Source of the DNA: JBCBSS01 sp039819065
GTDB taxonomy: Bacteria > Bacteroidota > Bacteroidia > Cytophagales > Cyclobacteriaceae
Length of the DNA: 64,000 nucleotides
Direction of reading: 5' to 3'
Assembly (NCBI GenBank): GCA_039819065.1
Contig: JBCBSS010000008.1
Location: 29,859 to 93,858, forward strand
Positions 1 to 8,201 of this stretch are shown here, piece by piece. Positions within the stretch are counted from its first letter, which is position 1, and every line of letters begins with the position of its first letter. The position numbers were made by a program, and so were the translations under genes. The notes under the pieces are model-generated. The model saw nothing but the letters and a program-made list of their open reading frames with translations, was not told the DNA's origin and did not search any database.

Positions 1-394
1 GACATACAGCACCTACAACGGCACCACGGTCATAAGTTTCTGCAATGGCTTTTTGTATGCTTTGATTATCAGGCATGTCGACCATTGGGCCAAGACCACC
101 TGGCACGAATATCGCGTCATAGTTCGCAACATCCACATCCTCGATCTTCTTGCTTTGCTTCATTAGTTGAAGCCCTTCGCCCTGCAAAAAGGCAACATTA
201 AGAGGATCATCAGTCAATTCAAGACCGTCGATAGGTGGCTCCCCTCCTGTAACGCTGGCAAAATCTACTTCGTAATGCTTGTCAGCGAATTCTGCATATG
301 GGTGAGCGACTTCTGGCAAATAGTTTCCTGTTTTTCTGCTGTTCGGGCCTATCTCATTGGCACTAGAAACAATGAATAAGATTCTTTTTGACAT
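1..394 (-). CDS. DJ-1/PfpI family protein (Hsp31-like class I glutamine amidotransferase fold), 3' end cut by window
   Basis: The reverse strand opens at an ATG at 394-392 with MSKRILFIVSSANEIGPN and stays open to the window edge, giving the first 131 residues of a protein that is normally about 220-230. The stretch VDFASVTGGEPPIDG (residues 43-57) and the IFVPGGLGPM loop (95-104) are typical of the Hsp31-like branch of the DJ-1/PfpI superfamily. The last complete codon is a Cys at residue 131 in the context GAVVGAVC, the position of the nucleophile-elbow cysteine. Members act as chaperones, glyoxalase-III-type or deglycase-type stress proteins in the cytoplasm; which applies here is not visible. 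The rest of the gene lies outside the window, so operon partners are unknown. Confidence 0.88.
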   Translation of the reverse strand, partial: MSKRILFIVSSANEIGPNSRKTGNYLPEVAHPYAEFADKHYEVDFASVTGGEPPIDGLELTDDPLNVAFLQGEGLQLMKQSKKIEDVDVANYDAIFVPGGLGPMVDMPDNQSIQKAIAETYDRGAVVGAVC

Positions 395-410
395 TTTCTT
401 GGGGTTTAAA

Positions 411-557
411 TGAGAGTGTCTCAAAAGCCGATTTTAATGTCATCCCGATCAATCGGTATGAGAAATCTTACTCCCTTGAAAATCAATACTTTAAATCGAG
501 TAAGATTTCTCTCCCGACCCGTCGGGATCGAAAAGACAGCTTTTGAGACAGCCTCTG
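411..557. repeat. MITE-like dispersed palindrome (GAGAAATCTTACTC family)
   Basis: Two nested perfect inverted repeats: an outer 10-bp pair GTCTCAAAAG (418-427) / CTTTTGAGAC (540-549) and an inner 14-bp pair GAGAAATCTTACTC (460-473) / GAGTAAGATTTCTC (498-511). Relatives with the inner motif and GTCATTTCGA/TCGAAATGAC ends occur at 11556-11638, 30222-30315, 52691-52790 and 52975-53090. No ORF here is believable as a gene. Confidence 0.8.
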
Positions 558-591
558 ATTATGTTAGAAATACTTTATTAAAAACTGATCA

Positions 592-894
592 TCAGACTGA
601 AAGAGGCTTTACCCTGATCACTTCTTTTTCTGCTAGTAAAGAGATGGCTTTTCCTGCCACCAATCTTTGATAGTGATAGGATTGTTTGTGGCTTTCCACT
701 GCCTCTTCATCCAGGTAGGCCTCGTACAAGTAAATTTGCTGAGGATCCTCGGTAGATTGGTGTACATGATAAAGGGTATTGCCCGGCTCATTGCGCGTTT
801 CCTTTCCCATCTCATCAATGATAGAAAGCACCTCATCCAGATGACCCGGTTTGACTTTCCAACTAACGATTAAATAGACTTGTTCTGCACTCAT
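592..894 (-). CDS. putative quinol monooxygenase (antibiotic biosynthesis monooxygenase, ABM domain)
   Basis: A 100-residue protein that is a single ABM-type ferredoxin-like fold: an opening strand VYLIVSWKVKPGHLDEVLSI, a helix, then LYHVHQSTEDPQQIYLYEAY and a closing helix containing ESHKQSYHYQRLV. Length and order match YgiN/ABM proteins, which are small cytoplasmic dimers that oxidise quinols or other aromatics without a cofactor, or serve other stress roles. The substrate cannot be read from the sequence. It starts with ATG at 894 and stands alone, downstream of an unrelated Crp/Fnr regulator on the same strand with a gap of about 110 bases. Confidence 0.85.
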   Translation of the reverse strand: MSAEQVYLIVSWKVKPGHLDEVLSIIDEMGKETRNEPGNTLYHVHQSTEDPQQIYLYEAYLDEEAVESHKQSYHYQRLVAGKAISLLAEKEVIRVKPLSV

Positions 895-1008
895 TTTTAT
901 AGAAGTTCTTTAATACAATGGGTTGTGATTAACCTTATGAATGCAAACCTACACGCCCCGATGGCGTGAAAAATTGATCTATGATAAGATGCGCGTAGAG
1001 TGGGAAAT

Positions 1009-1584
1009 TTATCTCTTCAAACGTGCTTTCCGCACCCTGCTCAGGCTTTCAGGAGTGATGCCCAGGTAGCTAGCGATTTGGTAATTGCGTACCCTTTGTT
1101 CTATGTTGGGATATTGGTGAATGAATTGTTCATAGCGCAATTCGGCTGTTTCATGCAGATTAGAAAGAATGCGTTTTTGGAAAGCGACGAAGGCTTTCTC
1201 CAATTGCCTTCTGAAGAAATGCTCAATGGCAGGTACTTTCAGATAGAGCGATTCTAACTGGTCTTTATGTACCATCAAAACCTCAGTATCTTCAATGCAT
1301 TCTACACTAAGTACTGATTTTGCACCGGTATAATAGGCGATGTAATCACTGGCCCACCAATTTTCGACCGCAAATTGTATGGTATGTTCTTTTCCGTCTG
1401 GGTCGATCAGGAAAGTGCGTAAGCATCCCTTGATCACAAAGTACTGGCTTTTGACATATTGCCCAGGTAGAATAACCTTGGTTTTCCTATTAAAGAAACC
1501 GGATTTGAAATGTGGAAGCGCGTTTTCAAATTCGGCTTCCGTGAATGGCGTGACTGCTGCGATATGTTGGTGTAGGGGGTGCAA
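1009..1584 (-). CDS. Crp/Fnr family transcriptional regulator
   Basis: About 191 residues if translation starts at the TTG at 1584, giving HPLHQHIAAVTPFTEAEFE at the N-terminus, which is where this Bacteroidota family normally begins. An in-frame ATG exists at 1707, but the 41 extra residues are lysine/isoleucine-rich and look like translated upstream DNA. An N-terminal cyclic-nucleotide-binding beta barrel (roughly 15-115, with KVILPGQYVKSQYFVIKGCL) is followed by a dimer helix and a C-terminal winged helix with IASYLGITPESLSRVRK. The residues of a true cAMP phosphate cassette are not obvious, so the ligand is unknown. A second family member lies at 5656-6234. Confidence 0.9.
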   Translation of the reverse strand: MHPLHQHIAAVTPFTEAEFENALPHFKSGFFNRKTKVILPGQYVKSQYFVIKGCLRTFLIDPDGKEHTIQFAVENWWASDYIAYYTGAKSVLSVECIEDTEVLMVHKDQLESLYLKVPAIEHFFRRQLEKAFVAFQKRILSNLHETAELRYEQFIHQYPNIEQRVRNYQIASYLGITPESLSRVRKARLKR

Positions 1585-1773
1585 CGCGCGATATCTTAAT
1601 ATTTGAATTTGGATAAAAAGATACTGCAGGAATATTGATTTTGACAGCTTTGATTTAAATGACAATATATTTCCATATGCATATACTATGCATTTAGGTT
1701 TAAGCATAAATCATCCACCCGACTTTAGAGGTGAGGTTCGGCAGCTATTTAATAGACTATATTCTGATTAAAC

Positions 1774-2016
1774 TTATTTCAGGCTTGTTTCCATCTCCTG
1801 TAAAACGCTTTGACACATGGCAAGCATTTTCTTCTTCTCCTGATCATTCAACCCAGCCATGCAGTTGTTCATCATTTGTCGCATCATCCCCATCTTTTCT
1901 TCCGTTTCCATTGACGACATACACTTCTTCATCATGTCGGGCATTCCCTCAGACATCATGGCAGCCATATCCTCGGGCTTCATTTTTTTCATCATTTCAG
2001 ACATCATTGTTTCCAT
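1774..2016 (-). CDS. methionine-rich small protein of unknown function
   Basis: The ATG at 2016 gives METMMSEMMKKMKPEDMAAM and an 80-residue protein; an in-frame ATG at 2064 adds 16 residues that look like untranslated leader. I count 23 methionines, many as MM pairs spaced three to four residues apart, and three cysteines (32, 52, 68). It is predicted to be helical, has no signal peptide or membrane segment, and is rich in Lys and Glu. I do not recognise a named family. Met-rich helices can bind Cu(I) or act as methionine bristles as in SRP54, but neither role is shown. Its neighbours are a Crp/Fnr regulator and a thioredoxin-fold protein, both transcribed the same way. Confidence 0.65.
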   Translation of the reverse strand: METMMSEMMKKMKPEDMAAMMSEGMPDMMKKCMSSMETEEKMGMMRQMMNNCMAGLNDQEKKKMLAMCQSVLQEMETSLK

Positions 2017-2307
2017 TTTGTTATTGTTTAGGGTTAAGGAATATCGGTGTTCAGTAAAGTGCACAAAACCACTAGTCTATTATTCTTGCAGTTTCATTTT
2101 CGGGCTTTTTTCAATTGGCAATGCCATATCCGCACTTTCTTACTACTATGGCCATATACAAATGCTCGATGCCCTGGCGGGTGCAAATAGGTTTGTAGTT
2201 CTGACTTTAGCAATGACCGGTGTTAGTGGAAAAACTAATATCCAGCAGTTTGCGACATTTATCAGTAAGAAGTGGTTTCTACGAGAGGCTAGTGATACGA
2301 ATCAGAC

Positions 2308-2898
2308 TTAGGCCAATACTTTACCCTCATCGGCAAACTGATGGATATGTTCTATAGAAAGCCTGTCAGTAAGTCCCTTTGCGTAGTGGATCTTTCTGAT
2401 GATCATATTTTCATCAAGCAAGAATTCGGCTGGTATAGTATTGAAGGATTCTCCATCAGCCATAGGATGAATGGGTAGTCCTTTGAGTTTGGCTTTAACA
2501 GCTGTTTGTATGAAAGTGGTGAGATGGGCCATGACCGACTTACCTCTTGAATTCTCAATACCGTAAGTCTCGTACCAAACCTTCTCAGGGTCAGAAATCA
2601 ACGGAATGGGTGATATCTCATCGTGAAATGTGCTTGCTTTCAATATCTTCTCTTTGGATTCAAAAAAGAAGATCATTTCAAGGTTCTTGGCTTTGAGCTT
2701 CTCGTATTCTTTTTGAAGATAATGCACCCTTAAGTTACAGAATGGGCATCCTGCATGTCGGAAAAAGCCGATAAAGACACGCTTGCCTTTATAATCTTCC
2801 AGGTTAATCATACGATCAAAGACATCCTTTAATTGGAAGTTCGGTGCCTTTACATTTAAATCTAAAATTACCCTGTCTGCGTTTGCCGTTTGGTTCAT
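2308..2898 (-). CDS. peroxiredoxin-like protein (AhpC/TSA thioredoxin fold)
   Basis: A 196-residue cytoplasmic protein. An N-terminal APNFQLKDVFDRMINLEDYKG segment resembles the peroxiredoxin opening, followed by GKRVFIGFFRHAGCPFCNLR, where a CPFC pair stands at the usual active-site position. The family-typical E(K)VWYETYG region lies near residues 105-112. In the AhpC/TSA-like_2 group the Cys reduces peroxides or acts as a thiol oxidoreductase using thioredoxin. The CxxC motif is more thioredoxin-like than the PxxxT/SxxC of classical peroxiredoxins, so peroxidase activity is less certain than the fold. The gene starts with ATG at 2898 and is followed by a repeat-rich gap upstream. Confidence 0.85.
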   Translation of the reverse strand: MNQTANADRVILDLNVKAPNFQLKDVFDRMINLEDYKGKRVFIGFFRHAGCPFCNLRVHYLQKEYEKLKAKNLEMIFFFESKEKILKASTFHDEISPIPLISDPEKVWYETYGIENSRGKSVMAHLTTFIQTAVKAKLKGLPIHPMADGESFNTIPAEFLLDENMIIRKIHYAKGLTDRLSIEHIHQFADEGKVLA

Positions 2899-3487
2899 TC
2901 AACTTTTTTCAATCCTTACGTAAATTAACGAAATAATGGTTGCCTTTGGATTTGAAGAAAGAATAAAAGATGATTTTTTGATGGTTTGATGGTACGATGA
3001 TTTGATAATGAGATGATGTGGTGATGAGACGGTTCGATGATGAAATGATAGTTTGATGTGGTGATGGTTTGACTAGCTTCTACCGTCATTCCATGGTTCG
3101 TGACGTAGGAACGAATCCAGGGGATCTCTTGACCCCGTATCTTTCGTCTTTCTTCTTATGTCTTACCTCTTTTGTCTTATATCTTATGTCTATTATTCAG
3201 ATTCCCAAGTCTGTCCGGCACTTGTCCGTCCATTGACGGATCACAAGGGAATGACGCTTAAATTCAATTCGTAAGTCACTTCTGTATTACTTCGTCATAC
3301 CTCCCTGTCTGTCGACAGGCAGGCTACCAATGACAAGTTATTTCAATTTACTTCTATCTATTTCTACTTATTTCGATTAGCTACTGGATTGCTTCACTCA
3401 TATTTCGCTAGCAATGACAGCCAGAATTGAGTTCATAGTCTATCGTCTTACTTCTTTTGTCTTTCTACTTATGTCTTACGTCTCTAC
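2899..3487. repeat. repeat-filled intergenic region
   Basis: About 2970-3072 is a degenerate TGATG(G/A)TTTGATGA simple repeat, seen again at 24663-24710 and 33126-33199. From about 3080 to 3487 comes the composite dispersed repeat also found near 11468-11810, 25080-25260, 33360-33640 and 42860-43010: a TATTTCTACTTATTTC tract, a GGATTGCTTC...GCAATGACAG module, a CTTGTCCGTC/GACGGATC module and a TCTTATGTCTTACCTC tract. No gene is supported. Confidence 0.75.
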
Positions 3488-3519
3488 AAAAAAAGAAACC
3501 CTCCGGTCTCCCGGAAGGC
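3488..3519 (-). terminator. intrinsic terminator of the sigma/anti-sigma/fasciclin operon
   Basis: Read on the minus strand, an 8-bp GC-rich stem CCTTCCGG / CCGGAGGG (3518-3511 and 3506-3499, one G-T wobble) with a GAGA tetraloop is followed by TTTCTTTTTTT (3498-3488). It lies 28 bases past the fasciclin stop codon. Confidence 0.88.
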
Positions 3520-3546
3520 TTCACATTTGACCAAAACAACCTTACT

Positions 3547-4041
3547 CTAATTCGGTGGTAATATCACCTTGTCTATCACATGCACAACACCATTTTTGGC
3601 CTTTACATCTGCCGCTACAACCTGAGCATCATTTATTTTTACTTTTCCACTTTTTATCGACACTTTAATATTGCCTCCTTGTACTGTCGCTGCTTTCTGA
3701 CCATTGGATAAGTCTGTAGACATTACCTTACCAGAAACAACGTGGTATTTTAGAATGGCTACCAGTTTGTCTTTGTTCTCTGGCTTAAGCAAGTTATCAA
3801 GCGTTCCAGCTGGTAAAGCAGCAAAGGCTGCATCAGTTGGAGCGAAAACGGTGAATGGGCCATCGCCTTTAAGTACATCCACCAAGTCGGCAGCTTTCAC
3901 AGCAGCGACTAAAGTTTTTAGGTTTTTGTTGCCTGCCGCCAGGTCAACGATGTCTTTGGATTGAGCTTGAACTTGAGCTGAGAAAGCAAAGATTGCTATG
4001 ATAGCTCCGAAAAGAATTCCTCTTAATTGTTGAGTTTTCAT
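3547..4041 (-). CDS. secreted fasciclin (FAS1) domain protein
   Basis: 164 residues: a signal peptide of about 26 residues (MKTQQLRGILFGAIIAIFAF, then AQVQA) and one complete FAS1 domain. The conserved H1 box TVFAPTDAAFAALP and the H2 box NGVVHVIDKVILP are both present. FAS1 domains mediate adhesion or matrix contacts outside the inner membrane; here export to the periplasm or medium is likely because there is no lipobox or anchor. It is the last gene of a three-gene operon, 73 bases after an anti-sigma factor, and is followed by an intrinsic terminator, so it is probably a target or co-product of that sigma factor. Confidence 0.95.
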   Translation of the reverse strand: MKTQQLRGILFGAIIAIFAFSAQVQAQSKDIVDLAAGNKNLKTLVAAVKAADLVDVLKGDGPFTVFAPTDAAFAALPAGTLDNLLKPENKDKLVAILKYHVVSGKVMSTDLSNGQKAATVQGGNIKVSIKSGKVKINDAQVVAADVKAKNGVVHVIDKVILPPN

Positions 4042-4114
4042 CTGTTAGTATGTTTTATGATAAAATCAAATACACACTAACTACGAGGTCGGATTTCAGT
4101 TTGGATTTATTTTG

Positions 4115-4930
4115 TTAACTTTTTTTCAAAAAACCTTTAACAAAAGTTTTGTCTATTGTGGCAATGGGTGAGCCTCCCTCCTTTTCAAGGGTCACAGCAA
4201 AGGCATTGACATCTCCTCTGATGATCTTTAATTCTTGTACCAATTGATTGTGATCGAAAATACCTGCATCGACTGGAGGTATACCTGGTTTAATGGCCCA
4301 TAATTGATACTGATGTCCATCCGGAGGTTCGGGCAGGTTATCTACGCTTATAAAAACAGCATTGGTATTCTTGTTCCAGAATACATTGGCAAAGGCCTCT
4401 GGCGCGACATCCAGTCCATCCATACGCACATGGATATTATCATCATTGAGAAAATGAGCGATTCTTAATTTGGCGTAATCAAGCTCTTGATTGGTTCTTT
4501 CCGTCTGATCGGCGAGGAGTGTCTTTTCCTGCGCCAGTTGTTCTGCCCTGTCATTGCTTTCGCGCAACGCACCGAAGAAATATATATTGAAACCTACGCT
4601 TACCAACAGCAATAAACTGGCTGCTATTGACCAGACTGAAAAACTGCTTTCTCTACTTCTCTCACCGAGTTGAATTTGCGGCGTAGTCGAATCTTCTTGT
4701 TTTTCTTCGCTATCAATAGTTGCCATTACATTCAATAAAACCGAGTTACTTGGCGCTTTACCAGAGACCCCGGCATATTTGACAATATCGCCTCTCAACT
4801 GATCCAATTCTACAGCTACTTCAGGATGGTCATCTGCCATTCTATCCACCGCTTTCATATCCGACTCATCAAGCTCACCCATCAGGTAAGCTTCCAAAAC
4901 TCCAGATGCTATGTATTCCTTTATATCCAC
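4115..4930 (-). CDS. membrane anti-sigma factor (RskA-like)
   Basis: 271 residues. The cytoplasmic N-terminus (1-95) begins IKEYIASGVLEAYLMGELDE, the anti-sigma helix bundle with a zinc-free consensus. One transmembrane helix spans about 99-121 (SIAASLLLLVSVGFNIYFFG), followed by a short coiled coil (about 122-158). The periplasmic C-terminal domain is of the RskA type, with NKNTNAVFISVDNLPEPPDG and YQLWAIKPGIPPVDAGIF. Such proteins hold an ECF sigma factor at the membrane until proteolysis releases it. The start ATG lies one base after the sigma stop codon, showing translational coupling. Confidence 0.93.
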   Translation of the reverse strand: MDIKEYIASGVLEAYLMGELDESDMKAVDRMADDHPEVAVELDQLRGDIVKYAGVSGKAPSNSVLLNVMATIDSEEKQEDSTTPQIQLGERSRESSFSVWSIAASLLLLVSVGFNIYFFGALRESNDRAEQLAQEKTLLADQTERTNQELDYAKLRIAHFLNDDNIHVRMDGLDVAPEAFANVFWNKNTNAVFISVDNLPEPPDGHQYQLWAIKPGIPPVDAGIFDHNQLVQELKIIRGDVNAFAVTLEKEGGSPIATIDKTFVKGFLKKS

Positions 4931-4931
4931 T

Positions 4932-5489
4932 TCAAATAATCTCTCTCAAATTTGTAATTGCCGCCCTCATCCTGGTCTTAACCGTGCCTAGCGGAATATC
5001 GAACTTTTCTGCGATTTCTTTTTGCGTATAACCTTGAAAATAGGCTAAATCTATCAATAATCGCTGCTTTTCCGGTAACCTTTCCACTACTTGAGCCAAC
5101 AGCATTTCATCTACCTCCGGCGATTGGGCCTGGGTATCTGATATACTTACGATGTCAGAGGCGTTCATGGATGTTTCGGTTAGCCTGAAATCTTTAGTTC
5201 TGGTCTTGTCTATCGCCGCGTTGCGGCTGATTCGAGTCATCCAGGTAAATAAACTACCTTTATTAGTATCGTAAGAAGTACGATTATTCCAAATTTTCAA
5301 CAAGGCCTCTTGCAGTACATCTTCCGCAATCCGCTCATGTTTTACTACCCTAAGGATAATGTTCATCATTACCGGAGAATAGTTCTGATAGATCAGCTTA
5401 ATGGCTTCTTTATCATTTTGCCCCAGCAATCTGATGATTACCATATCAATAGTTTCACCTTGTTTGGTATGTTGTGTCTGGGTAGTCAA
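4932..5489 (-). CDS. ECF-type RNA polymerase sigma factor (SigK-like)
   Basis: 185 residues with region 2 (YSPVMMNIILRVVKHERIAE through VLQEALLKIWNNR and GSLFTWMTRISRNAAID) and region 4 (YFQGYTQKEIAEKFDIPLGT followed by VKTRMRAA). There is no extra C-terminal sensor domain. It is first in a sigma/anti-sigma/fasciclin operon, the same gene content as the mycobacterial sigK-rskA regulon controlling the FAS1 proteins MPT70/MPT83; that parallel is established for mycobacteria and only inferred here. Autoregulation from the 150-bp region upstream, shared with the divergent Crp/Fnr gene at 5656, is likely. Confidence 0.94.
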   Translation of the reverse strand: MTTQTQHTKQGETIDMVIIRLLGQNDKEAIKLIYQNYSPVMMNIILRVVKHERIAEDVLQEALLKIWNNRTSYDTNKGSLFTWMTRISRNAAIDKTRTKDFRLTETSMNASDIVSISDTQAQSPEVDEMLLAQVVERLPEKQRLLIDLAYFQGYTQKEIAEKFDIPLGTVKTRMRAAITNLREII

Positions 5490-5655
5490 TCTTTTAAGGT
5501 TAATACTCCCGATAAAAATAGTATTTTAATGGCAAACGCACATTATTAGGCTTTGTTTAAAAATGGCGATTAAGTTCTCATGCAAATGTTCGGTAGCAAC
5601 AACTATATTAAGCGTAAGAATTTAGCATGTGCAATAGCTTTTGTTGGGTAATCTT

Positions 5656-6234
5656 ATGGAAAAATATGCCGATCAATTTTATCAAATGATTAACGCTTAC
5701 ACCACTGTAAGTAGCACGTCTTTTGACAAGCTGTGGCAAATAACTAAAATCCGTGAGGTGCAAAAAGACGAGCTTATTCTAAGGTATGGACAGGTTGCTA
5801 AAAATATACTCTTCGTCTGCCAAGGCATACTGACTTCACAATACTATACCAAGGATGGTACAATACACATTAAGAACTTCTTTGTAGAAGGAAAGATGGC
5901 TGGCTCTACTGCCTCGCTTCTAACCAAGGCACCTTCTGAGTTCGCCATTCAGGCAGTGACGGATAGCGTATTGCTCAGCATCAATTATGCAAAATATCGA
6001 ACGCTAATCTTCGAGAATGATGACCTAAAGTCTTTCTACATCGCCTACCTGGAGCAGCATTGGATTATCGTGAATGAAAAACGACAAATATCATTTGCTA
6101 CCCAAACTGCTTCAGAGCGTTATCAGACCTTTCTACAAGAATATCCTGATTTGGAAGATAAGGTGCCACAAAAATTGATCGCTTCCTATTTAGGTGTTAC
6201 TCCAACCCAACTCAGTAGAATTAGAAATCCCTAA
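5656..6234 (+). CDS. Crp/Fnr family transcriptional regulator
   Basis: 192 residues from the ATG at 5656 (MEKYADQFYQMINAY); a TTG 15 bases upstream is in frame but less convincing. The N-terminal cNMP-like barrel contains VQKDELILRYGQVAKNILFV and KNFFVEGKMAGS; the C-terminal winged helix ends KLIASYLGVTPTQLSRIRNP. It resembles the 1009-1584 gene in architecture but is not a close duplicate. It heads a same-strand row of a YdcZ transporter, a GNAT enzyme and a nitroreductase, and could regulate them, although the 80-base gap leaves room for a separate promoter. Confidence 0.92.
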   Translation: MEKYADQFYQMINAYTTVSSTSFDKLWQITKIREVQKDELILRYGQVAKNILFVCQGILTSQYYTKDGTIHIKNFFVEGKMAGSTASLLTKAPSEFAIQAVTDSVLLSINYAKYRTLIFENDDLKSFYIAYLEQHWIIVNEKRQISFATQTASERYQTFLQEYPDLEDKVPQKLIASYLGVTPTQLSRIRNP

Positions 6235-6315
6235 AAATATTTACCGCATCAACATATGTAAATGACATTGGTTCGTACGCCTAATAACTTTGATATATAA
6301 ATAAAAAACAGCGTT

Positions 6316-6765
6316 ATGAACCACTTGATATTAAGCATATTGGCATTGGCTGGAGGCATTTTTCTAGCCATGCAAGGAGGACTGAATGCACAGTTGGGGG
6401 TAATGCTAAAGAGCCCTTTATTGGCATCTCTAGTTGGCTTTACCGTAAGCATGTTATTGGCGCTATTGGTCGTCACTATCTCTATGAGGCAAGTGCCGGA
6501 TGTGCAACATCTGAAAAAAGTACCCTACTATTTATGGTTCGCTGGAGGAGCGATGAGTCTTTTGGGTATTGGTCTTTACTACTACACCATGCCAAAGCTC
6601 GGTATCTCTACCATGATTTCACTCGGGCTCTTCGGGCAGTTAATTTTTGCCGTGGTAGCCGGTCATTTTGGTTGGTTTGGTTTACCAGTAGAACCAGTAG
6701 ATACCAAGCGTATCGGGGGTGTTTTGGCTATGATCTTAGGTATTTTTCTAATCAATAATAAATAA
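6316..6765 (+). CDS. DMT-superfamily membrane protein, YdcZ/DUF606 family
   Basis: 149 residues, almost entirely hydrophobic, with about five helices: LILSILALAGGIFLAMQGGL at the N-terminus, then SLVGFTVSMLLALLVVTISM, YLWFAGGAMSLLGIGLYYYT, MISLGLFGQLIFAVVAGHFG and a final IGGVLAMILGIFLI. The NAQLG motif after helix 1 and the short length match YdcZ proteins, inner-membrane half-size relatives of drug/metabolite transporters that usually work as dimers. The substrate is unknown. The next gene starts 8 bases downstream, so the two are co-transcribed. Confidence 0.9.
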   Translation: MNHLILSILALAGGIFLAMQGGLNAQLGVMLKSPLLASLVGFTVSMLLALLVVTISMRQVPDVQHLKKVPYYLWFAGGAMSLLGIGLYYYTMPKLGISTMISLGLFGQLIFAVVAGHFGWFGLPVEPVDTKRIGGVLAMILGIFLINNK

Positions 6766-6773
6766 ACAGGGAT

Positions 6774-7517
6774 ATGGATTTAGTAAAAGAAAACATAGAT
6801 AACCTCACTTCAATGTGGGAAATAGTGAACCAAAAAGCAGGTGTACATCAATCAGAGCCATCTTATGACTATGGTGTAGTAGATTATTCTGAGTGGCCAA
6901 ACAAGATCTGGTTACATGAAGAAGTAAATGAAAAAGTACTCAACGAAACCATTGAGAAAATGACCAGCAGCCAGGGCAAGTTAACACTACCGTATTGGAA
7001 TACTTTGGAAATGGACGCCGGGCAATGGCTGGCATCCCAGCCTCTGGAGATAAAGTCTGAGCAGTTAGCCATGTATTTAAAACTGGGCACCCCACCCAAA
7101 GATGACGGACGGCTAAAGCTGATCAAAGTAACTGATACCGCCGCAGCTATACTTTGGGAAAAGCTATTCCAGCAAGCATTTGGCTATCAAATCAGTCATA
7201 AACTGATTATGCTCACTCATACTGACATTGATTGCTTCATCGCTTACAAGAATGAGGAGGCAGTGGGTACAGCGATACTACATGCCAACAATCACAAGGT
7301 GTTGGGTATACATTCTATGGGAATCATACCGGCTATGAGACGCATGGGATTAGCGGAACAAATGATGTTATTGCTGCTAGCAAAGGCAGTGGATAAGGGT
7401 TATGAATATGCTACGCTTCAGGCCTCTCCTATGGGAAAGGGGCTTTATGAAAAGCTAGGCTTCGAAGAGCAATTTCTCTTGACAAATTATGCCCTAAAAT
7501 CACAACCCAATGAGTAA
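6774..7517 (+). CDS. GNAT family N-acetyltransferase
   Basis: 247 residues. The N-terminal half (1-115) has no catalytic signature and may be a degenerate GNAT repeat, as in two-domain family members. The C-terminal half carries the acetyl-CoA fold: KNEEAVGTAILHANNHKVLG (beta4), motif A HSMGIIPAMRRMGLAEQMML with the Q/RxxGxG/A-like loop RRMGLA, and a final ASPMGKGLYEKLGFEE, the usual motif B. It presumably acetylates a small amine or peptide in the cytoplasm; the substrate cannot be told. It is translationally close to the YdcZ gene and 54 bases before a nitroreductase gene. Confidence 0.9.
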   Translation: MDLVKENIDNLTSMWEIVNQKAGVHQSEPSYDYGVVDYSEWPNKIWLHEEVNEKVLNETIEKMTSSQGKLTLPYWNTLEMDAGQWLASQPLEIKSEQLAMYLKLGTPPKDDGRLKLIKVTDTAAAILWEKLFQQAFGYQISHKLIMLTHTDIDCFIAYKNEEAVGTAILHANNHKVLGIHSMGIIPAMRRMGLAEQMMLLLLAKAVDKGYEYATLQASPMGKGLYEKLGFEEQFLLTNYALKSQPNE

Positions 7518-7571
7518 CACTGGATAGCAAATTCTTGTTAGGGTATTGTTGAAATAAGTAAAGATCATATA

Positions 7572-8201
7572 ATGGAATTAATCGAAAATCTTAAATGGCG
7601 ATACGCCACCAAAAAATTTGACGCTACTAAGAAAGTAAGTGCGGAAGACCTCGAAAAAATCAAAGAGGCCATACAGCTTTCGGCGTCCTCCTATGGGCTT
7701 CAACTCTACAAAGTATTGATCATAGAAGATGCTGAATTGAGGGAAAAGCTCAAGCCAGCAGCGTGGGGGCAGTCGCAGGTTACTGATGCCTCGCAATTGA
7801 TCGTGTTTTGCAACTACAAGCAAGTAGAAGATCAGCATATCGATGAGTATTTAACGCTCAAAGCGGAGACACAATCGTTGGATGTGGCCAACCTCGCCGG
7901 TTATGGAGACTTCATGAAGAGTAAGATTGGCGCGCTATCGGCAGAGCAACAGAATGCGTGGACTGCCAGACAAACTTACCTCGCGCTTGGTAACCTGTTG
8001 ACCGTTTGTAGCGCACTTAAGATCGATGCCTGCCCTATGGAAGGCTTCGAGCCCGATCAATTTGACGAAATTCTAGGATTATCAGAGAAAAATCTCAATG
8101 CAGCAGTGATCGCAACTATTGGCTATCGCTCAGAAGAAGACGCCACACAACACGGCCCTAAGGTGAGAAAGTCAGCAGAAGCACTTTTTGAAACTATTTG
8201 A
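7572..8201 (+). CDS. NAD(P)H-dependent oxidoreductase, nitroreductase family
   Basis: 209 residues starting MELIENLKWRYATKKFDATK, the FMN-phosphate-binding RYATKKF motif typical of NfsB/YfkO-type nitroreductases. SASSYGLQLYKVLII (37-51) is the flavin-site helix with Ser/Tyr contacts, and ALGNLLTVCSALKIDACPME followed by GFEP near residues 138-161 forms the second FMN contact. The enzyme should reduce quinones, nitro compounds or similar electrophiles using NAD(P)H as a cytoplasmic homodimer. It is the last gene of the Crp/Fnr-led row; the region after it is filled with palindromes. Confidence 0.93.
   Translation: MELIENLKWRYATKKFDATKKVSAEDLEKIKEAIQLSASSYGLQLYKVLIIEDAELREKLKPAAWGQSQVTDASQLIVFCNYKQVEDQHIDEYLTLKAETQSLDVANLAGYGDFMKSKIGALSAEQQNAWTARQTYLALGNLLTVCSALKIDACPMEGFEPDQFDEILGLSEKNLNAAVIATIGYRSEEDATQHGPKVRKSAEALFETI

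Noticed and set aside
1585..1707. 41 extra N-terminal residues on the first Crp/Fnr protein
   Set aside because: The low-complexity sequence does not match the family, whose usual N-terminus starts at the TTG at 1584.
1859..2311. 150-residue plus-strand ORF
   Set aside because: Antisense to the Met-rich gene; its Ile/Phe/Ser-rich start is a reflection of that gene's Met codons.
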